From: Promicromonosporaceae bacterium
GTDB lineage: Bacteria; Actinomycetota; Actinomycetes; Actinomycetales; Cellulomonadaceae
Length of the DNA stretch: 13,196 nt
NCBI GenBank assembly: GCA_009780755.1
Contig: WQZL01000055.1
Span: forward strand, 1 to 13,196
Direction: 5' to 3'
The notes under the pieces were generated by a model, which was not told where the DNA came from, ran no database searches, and saw nothing but the letters and a program-made list of their open reading frames with translations. This document shows, piece by piece, positions 7,171 to 13,196 of the stretch (its first letter is position 1; each line of letters opens with the position of its first letter). A program made the translations under genes and the position numbers.

Positions 7171-8031
7171 ATGATTGATCGGGTGGAAAAGCAACAGGCA
7201 TCAGCCATGATTCTGACAGCAACCGAGCAGGCATTAGGCGTCGGGGTAGGGTGCAGCGCATACGTGACCAGCGGGATGGCAGGCGATATCTTTCGAGTGT
7301 GGCTGCGCGATGGCCGCACGGCCATCGTCAAGACGGCCAGGCCAGAACGACCCACCGACTTTTCCAGCGAGGCCCACGCCCTGGGGATGCTGGCCGCGAC
7401 GAACACCGTGCCGGTGCCGGAGGTACTCGGTGTCGGCGCCGACTGCCTGGTCATGGCTGAGCTTGGCAGTATCGAGCAGACACCCACCGATGCCCAGTGG
7501 GCCATCCTTGGCGCCCAGCTGGGGCAACTGCATTGGGAGGAAGGCCCTCACCTTGGGTATGTCGGTAGCGATACACCCGTCGATCCCGATGAAACCTGGG
7601 CCGACTTCTGGGCCTGCCGCATTCGCGAACTCACCCGACTGTGGCGCAACCCAGAGGTGCTAACAGACGACGATCTGGCCGGCATCGAGCGAATTATTAA
7701 GGTATACGGCCCACAGGTGCCGCCATCAAAACCGATACTCTGCCACGGCGATCTTTGGCGAAACAACGTCCACCTTGGCGACGATGGTCGGCTCTACGTG
7801 ATCGACCCCTCGCTCGACTATTCACATCCCGAGGCCGATCTGGCCACCACGCGAATCAACGGACCGTTTCCCGAAGTGTTCTACGCGGGATACCGCAACA
7901 CCCATCCCCTCGCGGATGATTGGGAGACCCGGCTACCGCTTTACCTGCTCAAAGAGCTGCTCGGCATGACGGCGCAAATTGCCCACGAGCCATCGTTGCG
8001 TTTGCTGCGAGAGTTCGCGGCCAAGGCATAG
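7171..8031 (+). CDS. Fructosamine/ketosamine-3-kinase family protein
   Basis: A 286-aa protein of the protein-kinase-like phosphotransferase fold. It shows a candidate ATP-binding lysine K54 in AIVKTARP, E67 in SSEAHAL, the catalytic loop CHGDLWRNNV (191-200, D194) and the metal site VIDPSLDYSHPEADLA (210-225, D212). The HGDLW.NN and IDP...HPEADLA pattern, followed by GPFPEVFYAGY, is typical of the fructosamine-3-kinase family rather than antibiotic phosphotransferases. Family members phosphorylate ketoamine adducts on protein lysines or free glycated amines, which leads to deglycation. The exact substrate here is unknown. No clear ribosome site precedes ATG 7171; ATG 7207 is an alternative start and would leave the fold intact. 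The gene follows a gene remnant and is convergent with the xylanase, with about 10 nt between the two stops. Confidence 0.8.
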   Translation: MIDRVEKQQASAMILTATEQALGVGVGCSAYVTSGMAGDIFRVWLRDGRTAIVKTARPERPTDFSSEAHALGMLAATNTVPVPEVLGVGADCLVMAELGSIEQTPTDAQWAILGAQLGQLHWEEGPHLGYVGSDTPVDPDETWADFWACRIRELTRLWRNPEVLTDDDLAGIERIIKVYGPQVPPSKPILCHGDLWRNNVHLGDDGRLYVIDPSLDYSHPEADLATTRINGPFPEVFYAGYRNTHPLADDWETRLPLYLLKELLGMTAQIAHEPSLRLLREFAAKA

Positions 8032-8041
8032 CCCCGGCAAA

Positions 8042-9079
8042 CTACCGGCGGCCATCTGCGAGTAGGCCGCGGACCATCGCATAGAGGGGCTTCTCAGCAA
8101 GGGTGTCATCCCAGAGGGTCGCGTAGCCCTCGCCGGGGAACAACGATGGAATCCACGAATAGGCATCGCCCACACCCCACAGGGTCACGCCGGTGCAGCG
8201 CGGCACGGCCAGGCATGCCGCAAACACGCGGCGATACCAGTTGGCCTGCTTCGCGATGTCATCAGCCGACGCGGGGGAGCCATCCTCGGCTACGTTCATG
8301 CGGACGTCTAATTCCGTGATCTCCACGTCGAGTCCCAGCGCGGCAAAGCGCTCCATGTTTGCTTGTAAGTCATCTGCGAAACCGAGACCCGAGTTCAGCG
8401 TGAAGTGCCCCTGAAACCCGAAGCCGCCTAGCGGCACACCATCGGCCAGTAACTCTTGACATAGCGCGTAGTAGGCGTCGGACTTCGGGTTCAGACGCTC
8501 AATGTTGTAGTCGTTGAGGATGAGTGTGCAGGCGGGATCAGCGGCGTGCGCCCAGCGGAACACATCGGCGATGATGGTCGGACCAAACCGCGCCAACCAC
8601 GGGTTTCGGTCGGTGCGGTATTTCGCTTCATCGTTGAAAACCTCGTTGGCGGCATCCCAGGAAGCTATGCGCCCGGCATAGCGGCCAACCACTTTAGTGA
8701 TGTACTCACGCAGGATATCGCGCAGCTCCTCGTCCGAGGCCGCGCCCGGTGCGAACAGGTCAAGTAGCCACTGCGGGTTTTGGTTGTGCCAGAACAGGGT
8801 GTGACCGCGCACCCGTTGGCCGTTTGCCTCCGCGTAATCGACCACAGCGTCAAAATCTGCGAAGTCGAAGCGGCCCCGCTCCGGCTGCGCATACTCCCAC
8901 TTACCCTGGTTCTCCGGGGTGAGAGAGTTGAAGTCGGCGGCGATGATTTCGCGCAGCCGGACATCGTTGGCAAACGGGTCTATTCCGAGATTCGAGCCGC
9001 CATAAAAAAGATGACCCGCTCCGGCCACTGCCGTACCAATAAAGAACCCGGCCGGAGCGGCCGTCCGCAAAGATGTCAT
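8042..9079 (-). CDS. GH10 endo-1,4-beta-xylanase, no signal peptide seen
   Basis: Hydrolyses internal beta-1,4 bonds of xylan or xylo-oligosaccharides with retention of configuration. The 345 residues cover one GH10 catalytic barrel: SLTPENQGKWEYAQPERGRF (52-71), RGHTLFWHNQNP (91-102), the acid/base glutamate E146 in WDAANEVF, DYNIE (190-194), QGHF (223-226), the nucleophile E256 in EITELDVRM, and W274 in the KQANWY segment. There is no carbohydrate-binding module. The N-terminus MTSLRTAAPAGFFIGTAVAG lacks the hydrophobic core and cleavage site of a convincing secretion signal; FFIGTAV belongs to the first strand of the barrel. An intracellular enzyme acting on imported xylo-oligosaccharides is therefore plausible. 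The ribosome site is weak. It is divergent from the M15 gene and has no transporter or xylosidase neighbour in view. Confidence 0.93.
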   Translation of the reverse strand: MTSLRTAAPAGFFIGTAVAGAGHLFYGGSNLGIDPFANDVRLREIIAADFNSLTPENQGKWEYAQPERGRFDFADFDAVVDYAEANGQRVRGHTLFWHNQNPQWLLDLFAPGAASDEELRDILREYITKVVGRYAGRIASWDAANEVFNDEAKYRTDRNPWLARFGPTIIADVFRWAHAADPACTLILNDYNIERLNPKSDAYYALCQELLADGVPLGGFGFQGHFTLNSGLGFADDLQANMERFAALGLDVEITELDVRMNVAEDGSPASADDIAKQANWYRRVFAACLAVPRCTGVTLWGVGDAYSWIPSLFPGEGYATLWDDTLAEKPLYAMVRGLLADGRR

Positions 9080-9141
9080 TGACTCATCATCTGCCCACCT
9101 GGCGGCCTCAACCTCCGCCCAGGCGCGTAACGAGCGGTCGG

Positions 9142-9172
9142 TGACCCTCCATCCAGGGGATGAGGAGGGTCA
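9142..9172. promoter_or_regulatory. Strong palindrome in the divergent intergenic region (candidate operator)
   Basis: TGACCCTCC (9142-9150) and GGAGGGTCA (9164-9172) are perfect 9-bp inverted arms. Inside them ATCC (9151-9154) can pair with GGAT (9158-9161). The site lies between the divergently read xylanase and M15 genes, about 60 nt and 45 nt from their presumed starts. No T-run follows on either strand, which argues against an intrinsic terminator. It could be a repressor or activator operator, or an RNA hairpin in the M15 leader. No regulator gene is in the window, and no confident -10/-35 pair was found here. Confidence 0.5.
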
Positions 9173-9217
9173 GGTCGAAGACGGAACGAGGGGAGCGGGA
9201 AATCGGGCCGTGGGGCG

Positions 9218-9988
9218 ATGTGCGCGATCTGGGGCAAACGCGACGCTAGAGGCATGACATACGAATCCAACCTCATCCCGTACACCAATCTTGCCACCAA
9301 GCGGCGCGAGCGGCGCATCGCCATAGTCTGGGGCATCATTGCGGCAGCATTGACGCTTGGCGCCGGACTGTTCGTGGTCGAATCAGCCGAAGCCTACGAA
9401 CTGCCAAGCAGCCCGACGACAATGGCGGGCAGCCCGACTGCCAGGACGGCCAGGACATCAGAACCGGCGCCGCAGCTCATCGAAACGCCAGCCTGCGCCC
9501 CCGATGCGCGCTCGCTCCTGACTGTCACCAACGGCAACCTGTCGGAAGGTTCCTTGCAGACCCTTTCTTTCGCTCCGAACCATCGACTACGCCCGGATGC
9601 GGCAGAAGCGCTCGAAGCTCTTAACGTTTCCTACCGAGCGGCGTTCGGGCGCAACCTAATGGTCACCTCGTCGTATCGCTCCTTTGCCGGGCAAGTGACC
9701 GCCCGTGAGACCCACGGTCACCTGGCCGCCGATCCTGGCACGTCGAACCACGGCTGGGGGATCGCCGTAGACCTGACAGATCAGGTACAGGCATTTCACA
9801 CGCCCGAACACCAGTGGCTACGAGCCAACGCTCCGACCTACGGCTGGCACCTGCCCGCCTGGGCGCGCGAGGATGGCGGCCTGCCCGAGCCGTGGCACTG
9901 GGAGTTCCACGGCCCCGCCGAAATCCCGGTTGACGCCTCCGGCCCGGTCGAGATCAACCCCGCCAAGTGGCTCGACCACAACTGCTAA
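9218..9988 (+). CDS. Membrane-anchored M15-family D,D-carboxypeptidase-like protein (VanY type)
   Basis: A probable zinc peptidase trimming peptidoglycan stem peptides outside the cytoplasmic membrane. The 256-residue reading has a basic N-terminus (TKRRERR), one membrane segment at about 34-54 (IAIVWGIIAAALTLGAGLFVV), a Ser/Thr/Pro-rich linker (62-90) and an M15B catalytic domain. The domain shows SSYRSFAGQ (151-159), zinc ligands H178 and D185 in SNHGWGIAVDL, and E224 with H227 in EPWHWEFHG. It therefore looks catalytically complete. The orientation would be N-in, C-out. C93 and C256 could form a disulfide (inference). The start is uncertain: ATG 9254 (MTYESNLIPY) gives a shorter, more natural cytoplasmic tail, and neither start has a well-spaced ribosome site. 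Vancomycin resistance is not implied; such proteins are common in cell-wall turnover. Confidence 0.85.
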   Translation: MCAIWGKRDARGMTYESNLIPYTNLATKRRERRIAIVWGIIAAALTLGAGLFVVESAEAYELPSSPTTMAGSPTARTARTSEPAPQLIETPACAPDARSLLTVTNGNLSEGSLQTLSFAPNHRLRPDAAEALEALNVSYRAAFGRNLMVTSSYRSFAGQVTARETHGHLAADPGTSNHGWGIAVDLTDQVQAFHTPEHQWLRANAPTYGWHLPAWAREDGGLPEPWHWEFHGPAEIPVDASGPVEINPAKWLDHNC

Positions 9989-10016
9989 CCACGCCAGCTC
10001 AGCTAAGCAAATAATC

Positions 10017-10035
10017 ACGGAGATGTCCGTTTTTT
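10017..10035 (+). terminator. Small intrinsic terminator after the M15 gene
   Basis: ACGGA (10017-10021) and TCCGT (10026-10030) form a perfect 5-bp stem with a GATG loop, and the T-run reaches six bases at 10030-10035. It lies 28 nt past the M15 stop in an AT-rich stretch. The stem is short, so efficiency may be modest. Confidence 0.45.
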
Positions 10036-10098
10036 GGCCCAAAATGTTCTGTTATGGCCATTTAAACCCACGATTTTGCGCCAAACCGCCCTCTCAGG

Positions 10099-10127
10099 TT
10101 GCCAAAACGGCAGGTCAGAGATAGCTT
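10099..10127 (+). promoter_or_regulatory. Candidate promoter for mihF
   Basis: TTGCCA (10099-10104) and TAGCTT (10122-10127) are separated by exactly 17 nt, about 50 nt before the mihF start. Both are fair matches to sigma-70-type -35 and -10 elements. The match is by eye only. The surrounding 9989-10178 stretch is AT-richer than the genes and contains no other gene. Confidence 0.35.
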
Positions 10128-10178
10128 CAGGCAAGCAGTATCCGTTAAGTTCATCCCAGCAACAAGAAGGTGACCTCT

Positions 10179-10490
10179 ATGGCACTCCCTCCCCTTACCC
10201 CTGAACAGCGTGCAGCAGCTCTCGAAAAGGCAGCCGAAGCCCGGCGTGTCCGCGCCGAGATCAAGGATCAGCTAAAGCACGGCAAGCTCTCAATCGCCGA
10301 CGTGATCGAGAAGGGCAAGATCGACGACACCGTCGGCAAGCTCAAGGTTGTCGCTCTGCTCGAAGCGATGCCTGGCGTCGGCAAGGTTAAGGCGCAGGCC
10401 ATCATGCTTGAGGTCGGCATTGCCGAGACGCGTCGCGTCCGTGGCCTTGGCCAGCACCAGGCCGCTGGTCTCATCAAGCGATTTGCCTGA
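10179..10490 (+). CDS. mihF: Actinobacterial integration host factor, mIHF
   Basis: A small nucleoid-associated DNA-binding protein, unrelated in sequence to E. coli IHF. Mycobacterial homologues bind DNA and aid phage integration, and are essential. The 103 residues run MALPPLTPEQRAAALEKA to LGQHQAAGLIKRFA, with a long basic N-terminal helix and a helix-two-turn-helix core around LEAMPGVGKVKAQAIMLEVG and RRVRGLG, matching the M. tuberculosis protein closely as I recall it. The start is ATG 10179, not the GTG at 10170, because the protein family begins MALPPLT and AGAAGGTG (10165-10172) is a well-spaced ribosome site for 10179. The gene sits directly before gmk, the usual actinobacterial order. 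An upstream terminator and candidate promoter suggest it starts a new transcription unit. Confidence 0.95.
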   Translation: MALPPLTPEQRAAALEKAAEARRVRAEIKDQLKHGKLSIADVIEKGKIDDTVGKLKVVALLEAMPGVGKVKAQAIMLEVGIAETRRVRGLGQHQAAGLIKRFA

Positions 10491-11064
10491 GATAAAGCCC
10501 CAAACACAACTGACAGTTCTCGCCGGACCCACTGCCGTTGGCAAGGGGACGGTTTCGCGTGACCTGATAGCCCGCCATCCGCAGGTGTGGCTATCAGTGT
10601 CCGCGACCACGCGCCCCCCTCGTCCTGGCGAGGTTGATGGCGTTCACTACGTCTTCGTGAGCGAGGATGAGTTCGACGCGCTCGTCGCGCAGGGGCGAAT
10701 GTTGGAATGGGCGCTTGTGCATGGGCGATATCGCTACGGCACGCCGCGCGGCCCAGTGGCCGAGCGTCTTGCCAGCGGCATTCCAGTGCTGCTCGAAATC
10801 GATCTAGATGGCGCTCGGCAAGTGCGCGGAGCCATGCCCGACGCACAGTTGGTGTTCCTCGCCCCGCCCAGCCAGGCCGAACTAGAGCGGCGCCTGCTTG
10901 GGCGAGGCACCGAGAATGCCGCCGAGCGCGCCCGTCGCCTAGAAACCGCCCGCATTGAAATGGCCGCCGAGCCGGAGTTCGATCACACAATCGTCAACGA
11001 CAACGTGCAGCGTGCCGCCAACGAGTTGGCCGTGTTGATGGGCGTAGCCGGACAGGGCGGGTAG
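10483..11064 (+). CDS. gmk: Guanylate kinase
   Basis: Phosphorylates GMP to GDP with ATP in the cytoplasm. The sequence shows the P-loop GPTAVGKGT, the GMP-binding stretch SVSATTRPPRPGEVDGVHY, EWALVHGRYRYGTPR, LEIDLDGARQ and LAPPSQAELERRLLGRGTE with RRLETARIEMA, so the kinase is complete. The P-loop has KG where many kinases have KS or KT; as I recall GKGT occurs in other actinobacterial Gmk proteins. No ATG lies at the right place. The best start is TTG 10483 (193 aa), which overlaps the mihF stop by 8 nt and begins just before the first strand. GTG 10441 (207 aa) is an alternative. Neither has a clear ribosome site, so translation probably depends on coupling to mihF. Confidence 0.93.
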   Translation: MPEIKPQTQLTVLAGPTAVGKGTVSRDLIARHPQVWLSVSATTRPPRPGEVDGVHYVFVSEDEFDALVAQGRMLEWALVHGRYRYGTPRGPVAERLASGIPVLLEIDLDGARQVRGAMPDAQLVFLAPPSQAELERRLLGRGTENAAERARRLETARIEMAAEPEFDHTIVNDNVQRAANELAVLMGVAGQGG

Positions 11065-11067
11065 ACT
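11062..11067 (+). promoter_or_regulatory. Candidate -10 element for rpoZ, overlapping the gmk stop
   Basis: TAGACT is a good match to the actinobacterial TANNNT -10 consensus, and its TAG is the gmk stop codon. It lies 45 nt before the rpoZ ATG. The closest -35-like hexamer, TTGATG (11035-11040), is 21 nt away, longer than usual, so the promoter may lean on the -10 alone. Confidence 0.4.
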
Positions 11068-11112
11068 GTTGGCCAGACCCCGACCCCTACCTGATTTTTA
11101 GGAGCCATCATC

Positions 11113-11406
11113 ATGGCCGGAACAACCGCTGCGCCCGTTGGTATCACCGACCCGCCCATCGACGAACTGCTCGACAAGACCGAATCCAAGTATGGCCTGG
11201 TCCTCTACGCCGCCAAGCGTGCCCGTCAGATCAACTCCTACTACTCGCAGCTCAACGAGGGGCTGCTGGAGAACGTTGGCCCCCTGGTTGATGTGCGCGC
11301 CCAGGAAAAGCCGCTGTCGATTGCGATGCGAGAGATCAACGAGGGCTTGCTGACGGCCACTCCCGTTGCAGATTTTGTTGGCGGCGACCTGGCACACGAC
11401 TTCTGA
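11113..11406 (+). CDS. rpoZ: RNA polymerase omega subunit
   Basis: Binds beta-prime and helps core RNA polymerase assembly. The 97 residues include the conserved omega signature: PPIDELLDKTESKYGLVLYAAKRARQINSYY (14-44), followed by QEKPLSIAMREINEGLL (64-80). The N-terminal lead of about 13 residues and the acidic C-terminus (DLAHDF) are usual for actinobacterial omega. AGGAG (11100-11104) sits 8 nt before ATG 11113. It lies between gmk and coaBC, the conserved position, and has a candidate promoter of its own over the gmk stop. Confidence 0.96.
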   Translation: MAGTTAAPVGITDPPIDELLDKTESKYGLVLYAAKRARQINSYYSQLNEGLLENVGPLVDVRAQEKPLSIAMREINEGLLTATPVADFVGGDLAHDF

Positions 11407-11429
11407 GGTCTGCTCGCCCCTGCTCCTTA

Positions 11430-11435
11430 TAGGCT
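11430..11435 (+). promoter_or_regulatory. Candidate -10 for a leaderless coaBC transcript
   Basis: TAGGCT fits TANNNT and ends 6 nt before the coaBC ATG, so transcription would start at or next to the A of the start codon. No Shine-Dalgarno sequence precedes this ATG, which agrees with a leaderless mRNA, common in actinobacteria. No good -35 was seen. Confidence 0.4.
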
Positions 11436-11441
11436 TTAGCC

Positions 11442-12641
11442 ATGAGGATCATCCTTGGCGTAAGCGGTGGCATCGCCGCGTATAAGTCCGTGCTGCTGTT
11501 ACGCCTGCTGCGTGAGGCGGGGCACAGCGTGCGTGTCATCCCCACAGCCGCCGCGTTGCGATTCGTGGGCGCCGCCACCTGGGAGGCGCTTTCCGGCGAG
11601 CCAGCGAGCGCGGACGTGTTTGACGATGTGCCCGGCGTACCGCATGTGGCGCTCGGACAGGGCGCCGACCTGGTGGTCGTGGCCCCGGCCACCGCCGACC
11701 TGCTTTCGCGAGCCGCCAGCGGCCGCGCCGATGACCTGCTTACCGCCACACTGCTCACCGCTCGCTGTCCGGTGGCTCTGGCCCCGGCCATGCACACCGA
11801 AATGTGGGAGCATCCGGCGACGCGGACCAACGTGGCCCTGCTGCGGGAACGCGGCGTCCACATAATCGAGCCAGCCAGTGGTCGCCTCACCGGTGCCGAC
11901 TCCGGCTCCGGTCGCCTGCCGGAACCGGCCGACATAGCGCGTGAAGCGCTGGCGCTCATTCCCTCGTCATCCTGCGCGAAGTCGCAGGATCTAGCGGGCA
12001 AGTCCGTCGTCGTCTCTGCCGGAGGTACCCGCGAACCCATCGACCCGGTGCGGTGGATCGGCAACCGTTCCAGTGGCAAGCAGGGCATCGCGCTGGCCAA
12101 GACGGCTCGAACGCGCGGCGCGCACGTCACGCTGGTGGCGGCCAATATCGAGGATGCCGAAGGGGCAGCCGATGTGGTAATCCCGGTAGAAACTTGCCTA
12201 GAGTTACGCCAGGCTGTGCGCGACGCCGGGGCCGCCGCCGACGTAATTGTGATGGCCGCCGCCGTGGCCGACTTCCGCCCGGCCATGCCAGCCGCGGTGA
12301 AGATCAAGAAGGCTCAAGGCCCGGCGTCCATTGACCTCGTGGAGAACCCGGACATTCTCGCAGAACTTATCCGCGAACCGTTGCGTGCAGGTCAGGTAGT
12401 GGTGGGCTTCGCCGCCGAGACGGGTGATGAGACGTCTGAGGTGTTGGAATACGGCCGAGCCAAGGCCCGCCGAAAGGGCGCCGACCTGCTGGCGGTCAAC
12501 GTTGTCGGCGAGGGGCTGGGATTCGGTACCGCCACCAACGAGATATGGCTGCTTAATGCCGTCGGCGAGCAGGTGGCCCATGCCGCCGGTAGCAAGCGCG
12601 AGGTAGCCGACGCCATCTGGGATGCGGTGATCGCGCTATGA
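11442..12641 (+). CDS. coaBC: Bifunctional phosphopantothenoylcysteine decarboxylase / phosphopantothenate-cysteine ligase
   Basis: Catalyses two successive coenzyme A steps: CTP-dependent joining of cysteine to 4'-phosphopantothenate (CoaB), then FMN-dependent decarboxylation (CoaC). It has 399 aa, about family length. The CoaC half (1 to about 170) shows GVSGGIAAYK, H68 in GVPHVALGQGADL, APATADLLSR, APAMHTEMW (114-122) and GRLTGADSGSGRLPEP (147-162). The CoaB half (about 186-399) shows VSAGGTREPIDPVRWIGNRSSGKQG, MAAAVADFRP, KIKK and VGFAAETGD. The linker between the halves (PSSSCAKSQDL, 174-184) is encoded by a palindromic repeat of the family found in pyrF. The start has no ribosome site but fits a leaderless promoter. 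The stop overlaps the pcp ATG. Confidence 0.96.
   Translation: MRIILGVSGGIAAYKSVLLLRLLREAGHSVRVIPTAAALRFVGAATWEALSGEPASADVFDDVPGVPHVALGQGADLVVVAPATADLLSRAASGRADDLLTATLLTARCPVALAPAMHTEMWEHPATRTNVALLRERGVHIIEPASGRLTGADSGSGRLPEPADIAREALALIPSSSCAKSQDLAGKSVVVSAGGTREPIDPVRWIGNRSSGKQGIALAKTARTRGAHVTLVAANIEDAEGAADVVIPVETCLELRQAVRDAGAAADVIVMAAAVADFRPAMPAAVKIKKAQGPASIDLVENPDILAELIREPLRAGQVVVGFAAETGDETSEVLEYGRAKARRKGADLLAVNVVGEGLGFGTATNEIWLLNAVGEQVAHAAGSKREVADAIWDAVIAL
11969..11990. repeat. Palindromic repeat in the coaBC interdomain linker
   Basis: ATCCTGCG (11969-11976) and CGCAGGAT (11983-11990) are perfect 8-bp arms around the loop CGAAGT. Core and flanks (GTCATCCTGCGCG, GTCGCAGGATCT) match the two units in pyrF, with a shorter loop. 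It is read in frame as part of the linker around residues 176-183, where an insertion should do least harm. Confidence 0.75.
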
Positions 12642-13196
12642 CGAAAAAGGTGCTGTTGACCGGGTTCGAACCATTCGACGGAGCCGAGGTTAACGAGTCG
12701 TGGGAGGCGGTGCGGCTGGTCGCCCAATCGTGGCCGACTGACGGTGAGGCGCAGCTAGTCATCGTCTGTCTGCCGGTCACCTTTGATGGTGCCTTCGCCA
12801 AGGTAGCGGAGATGATTGCGGAAAACGGGCCGTTCGATCTGATTCTGAACACCGGCCTCGATGCTAGGTCTGCCTCCGTGAAGGTGGAACGGCTCGCCGT
12901 GAATAAGGCCGATGCTCGCATCCCCGACAACGCCGGATTCCAGCCGCAGGAAGAATTGCTGAATGAGAGTGGACTATTAGAGCTGAGCGTCACCTTACCC
13001 GTGCCGGAACTCGAAGAACGGCTTAGGGCCGCGGACATTCCGACAGAGATTTCATTCTCGGCAGGCACCTATGTCTGCAACTCCGTCTTCTACCGGGTGC
13101 TAGCCGCCACCGCCAACACCGAGACCCGCGCCGGATTCATCCACATTCCCTCCGCCAGCTCGCTCCCCATCTCTGAGAGCGCCCGCGCCCTAACCA
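12638..13196 (+). CDS. pcp: Pyrrolidone-carboxylate peptidase (pyroglutamyl peptidase I), 3' partial
   Basis: Removes N-terminal pyroglutamate from peptides; a cytoplasmic cysteine peptidase of family C15. The frame is open to the window edge and gives 186 residues, against about 210-215 in the family. It starts MTKKVLLTGFEPFDG. All three catalytic positions are visible: the glutamate in VKVERLAVN, the cysteine in SAGTYVCNSVFY, and the histidine in GFIHIPSAS. The substrate-region motif ARIPDNAGFQPQ is also present. ATG 12638 overlaps the coaBC stop as ATGA, so the gene is probably translationally coupled to coaBC. The stretch around 12950-13060 appears less GC-rich than coaBC (by eye). The end of the protein lies outside the window. 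Confidence 0.94.
   Translation, partial: MTKKVLLTGFEPFDGAEVNESWEAVRLVAQSWPTDGEAQLVIVCLPVTFDGAFAKVAEMIAENGPFDLILNTGLDARSASVKVERLAVNKADARIPDNAGFQPQEELLNESGLLELSVTLPVPELEERLRAADIPTEISFSAGTYVCNSVFYRVLAATANTETRAGFIHIPSASSLPISESARALT

Noticed and set aside
8029..8060. Possible bidirectional terminator between the converging kinase-like and xylanase genes
   Set aside because: Only a short CCGG repeat is present, with no convincing stem or T-run on either strand.
9076..9339. An 87-codon open frame on the minus strand ending in ATGA overlap with the xylanase start
   Set aside because: It runs through the palindrome and into the start of the divergent M15 gene, has low-complexity Pro/Arg composition and no recognisable domain. 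The overlap is probably chance.
10170..10178. Upstream GTG start for mihF (adds MTS)
   Set aside because: The GTG is part of the ribosome site itself, and the family begins MALPPLT.
10268..10990. 240-codon minus-strand frame across mihF and gmk
   Set aside because: It lies opposite two well-recognised genes, is Arg/Ala/Pro-rich and matches no family I recognise.
1..13196. CRISPR arrays, tRNA or rRNA genes, transposases, integrases, toxin-antitoxin or phage-defence genes
   Set aside because: None was recognised on either strand by reading; the only repeats are the short palindromes reported.

Overview
The window looks like a chromosomal segment of a high-GC Gram-positive bacterium (Actinomycetota). 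The evidence is the codon use, an actinobacterial-type integration host factor (mIHF), an actinobacterial CoaBC with the PAMHTEMW motif, and the gene order pyr operon - mihF - gmk - rpoZ - coaBC. A small palindrome read as VVEPVEATP near the start of pyrF resembles a dispersed repeat I recall from Propionibacteriaceae and related actinobacteria, so that neighbourhood is a guess only. A GH10 xylanase gene suggests an organism that meets plant polysaccharide, for example in a gut or rumen (inference).

Region 1 (1-7043, + strand) is a tightly packed pyrimidine operon: pyrB (5' end outside the window), pyrC, a carA/carB fusion and pyrF. Stop and start codons overlap or nearly touch (ATGA between pyrB and pyrC, 2 nt between pyrC and the fusion, 8 nt overlap into pyrF). 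These genes cover carbamoyl phosphate synthesis, carbamoyl aspartate, dihydroorotate and the final OMP to UMP step. The striking point is the carbamoyl-phosphate synthase. The N-terminal domain of the small subunit CarA is joined in frame to a complete CarB, and the whole glutaminase (class I GATase) domain of CarA is missing.

Region 2 (7044-9988) looks like an accessory insertion between pyrF and mihF. It holds a C-terminal scrap of an acetyltransferase-like gene, a fructosamine-kinase-family protein (+), a GH10 endoxylanase (-), a divergent intergenic region with a strong palindrome, and a membrane-anchored M15 D,D-carboxypeptidase-like protein (+), closed by a small intrinsic terminator.

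Region 3 (9989-13196, + strand) is a housekeeping block: mihF, gmk, rpoZ, coaBC, then pcp (3' end outside the window). It has a candidate -10 element for rpoZ overlapping the gmk stop, and a candidate leaderless start for coaBC.

The second notable pattern is short palindromic repeats lying inside reading frames without breaking them. An inverted pair adds roughly 30 residues to PyrF, one copy of the same family sits in the CoaB/CoaC linker, a different repeat forms the PyrF N-terminus, and a GC-rich imperfect palindrome sits exactly at the CarA/CarB junction. No tRNA, rRNA, CRISPR array, transposase or integrase was seen.
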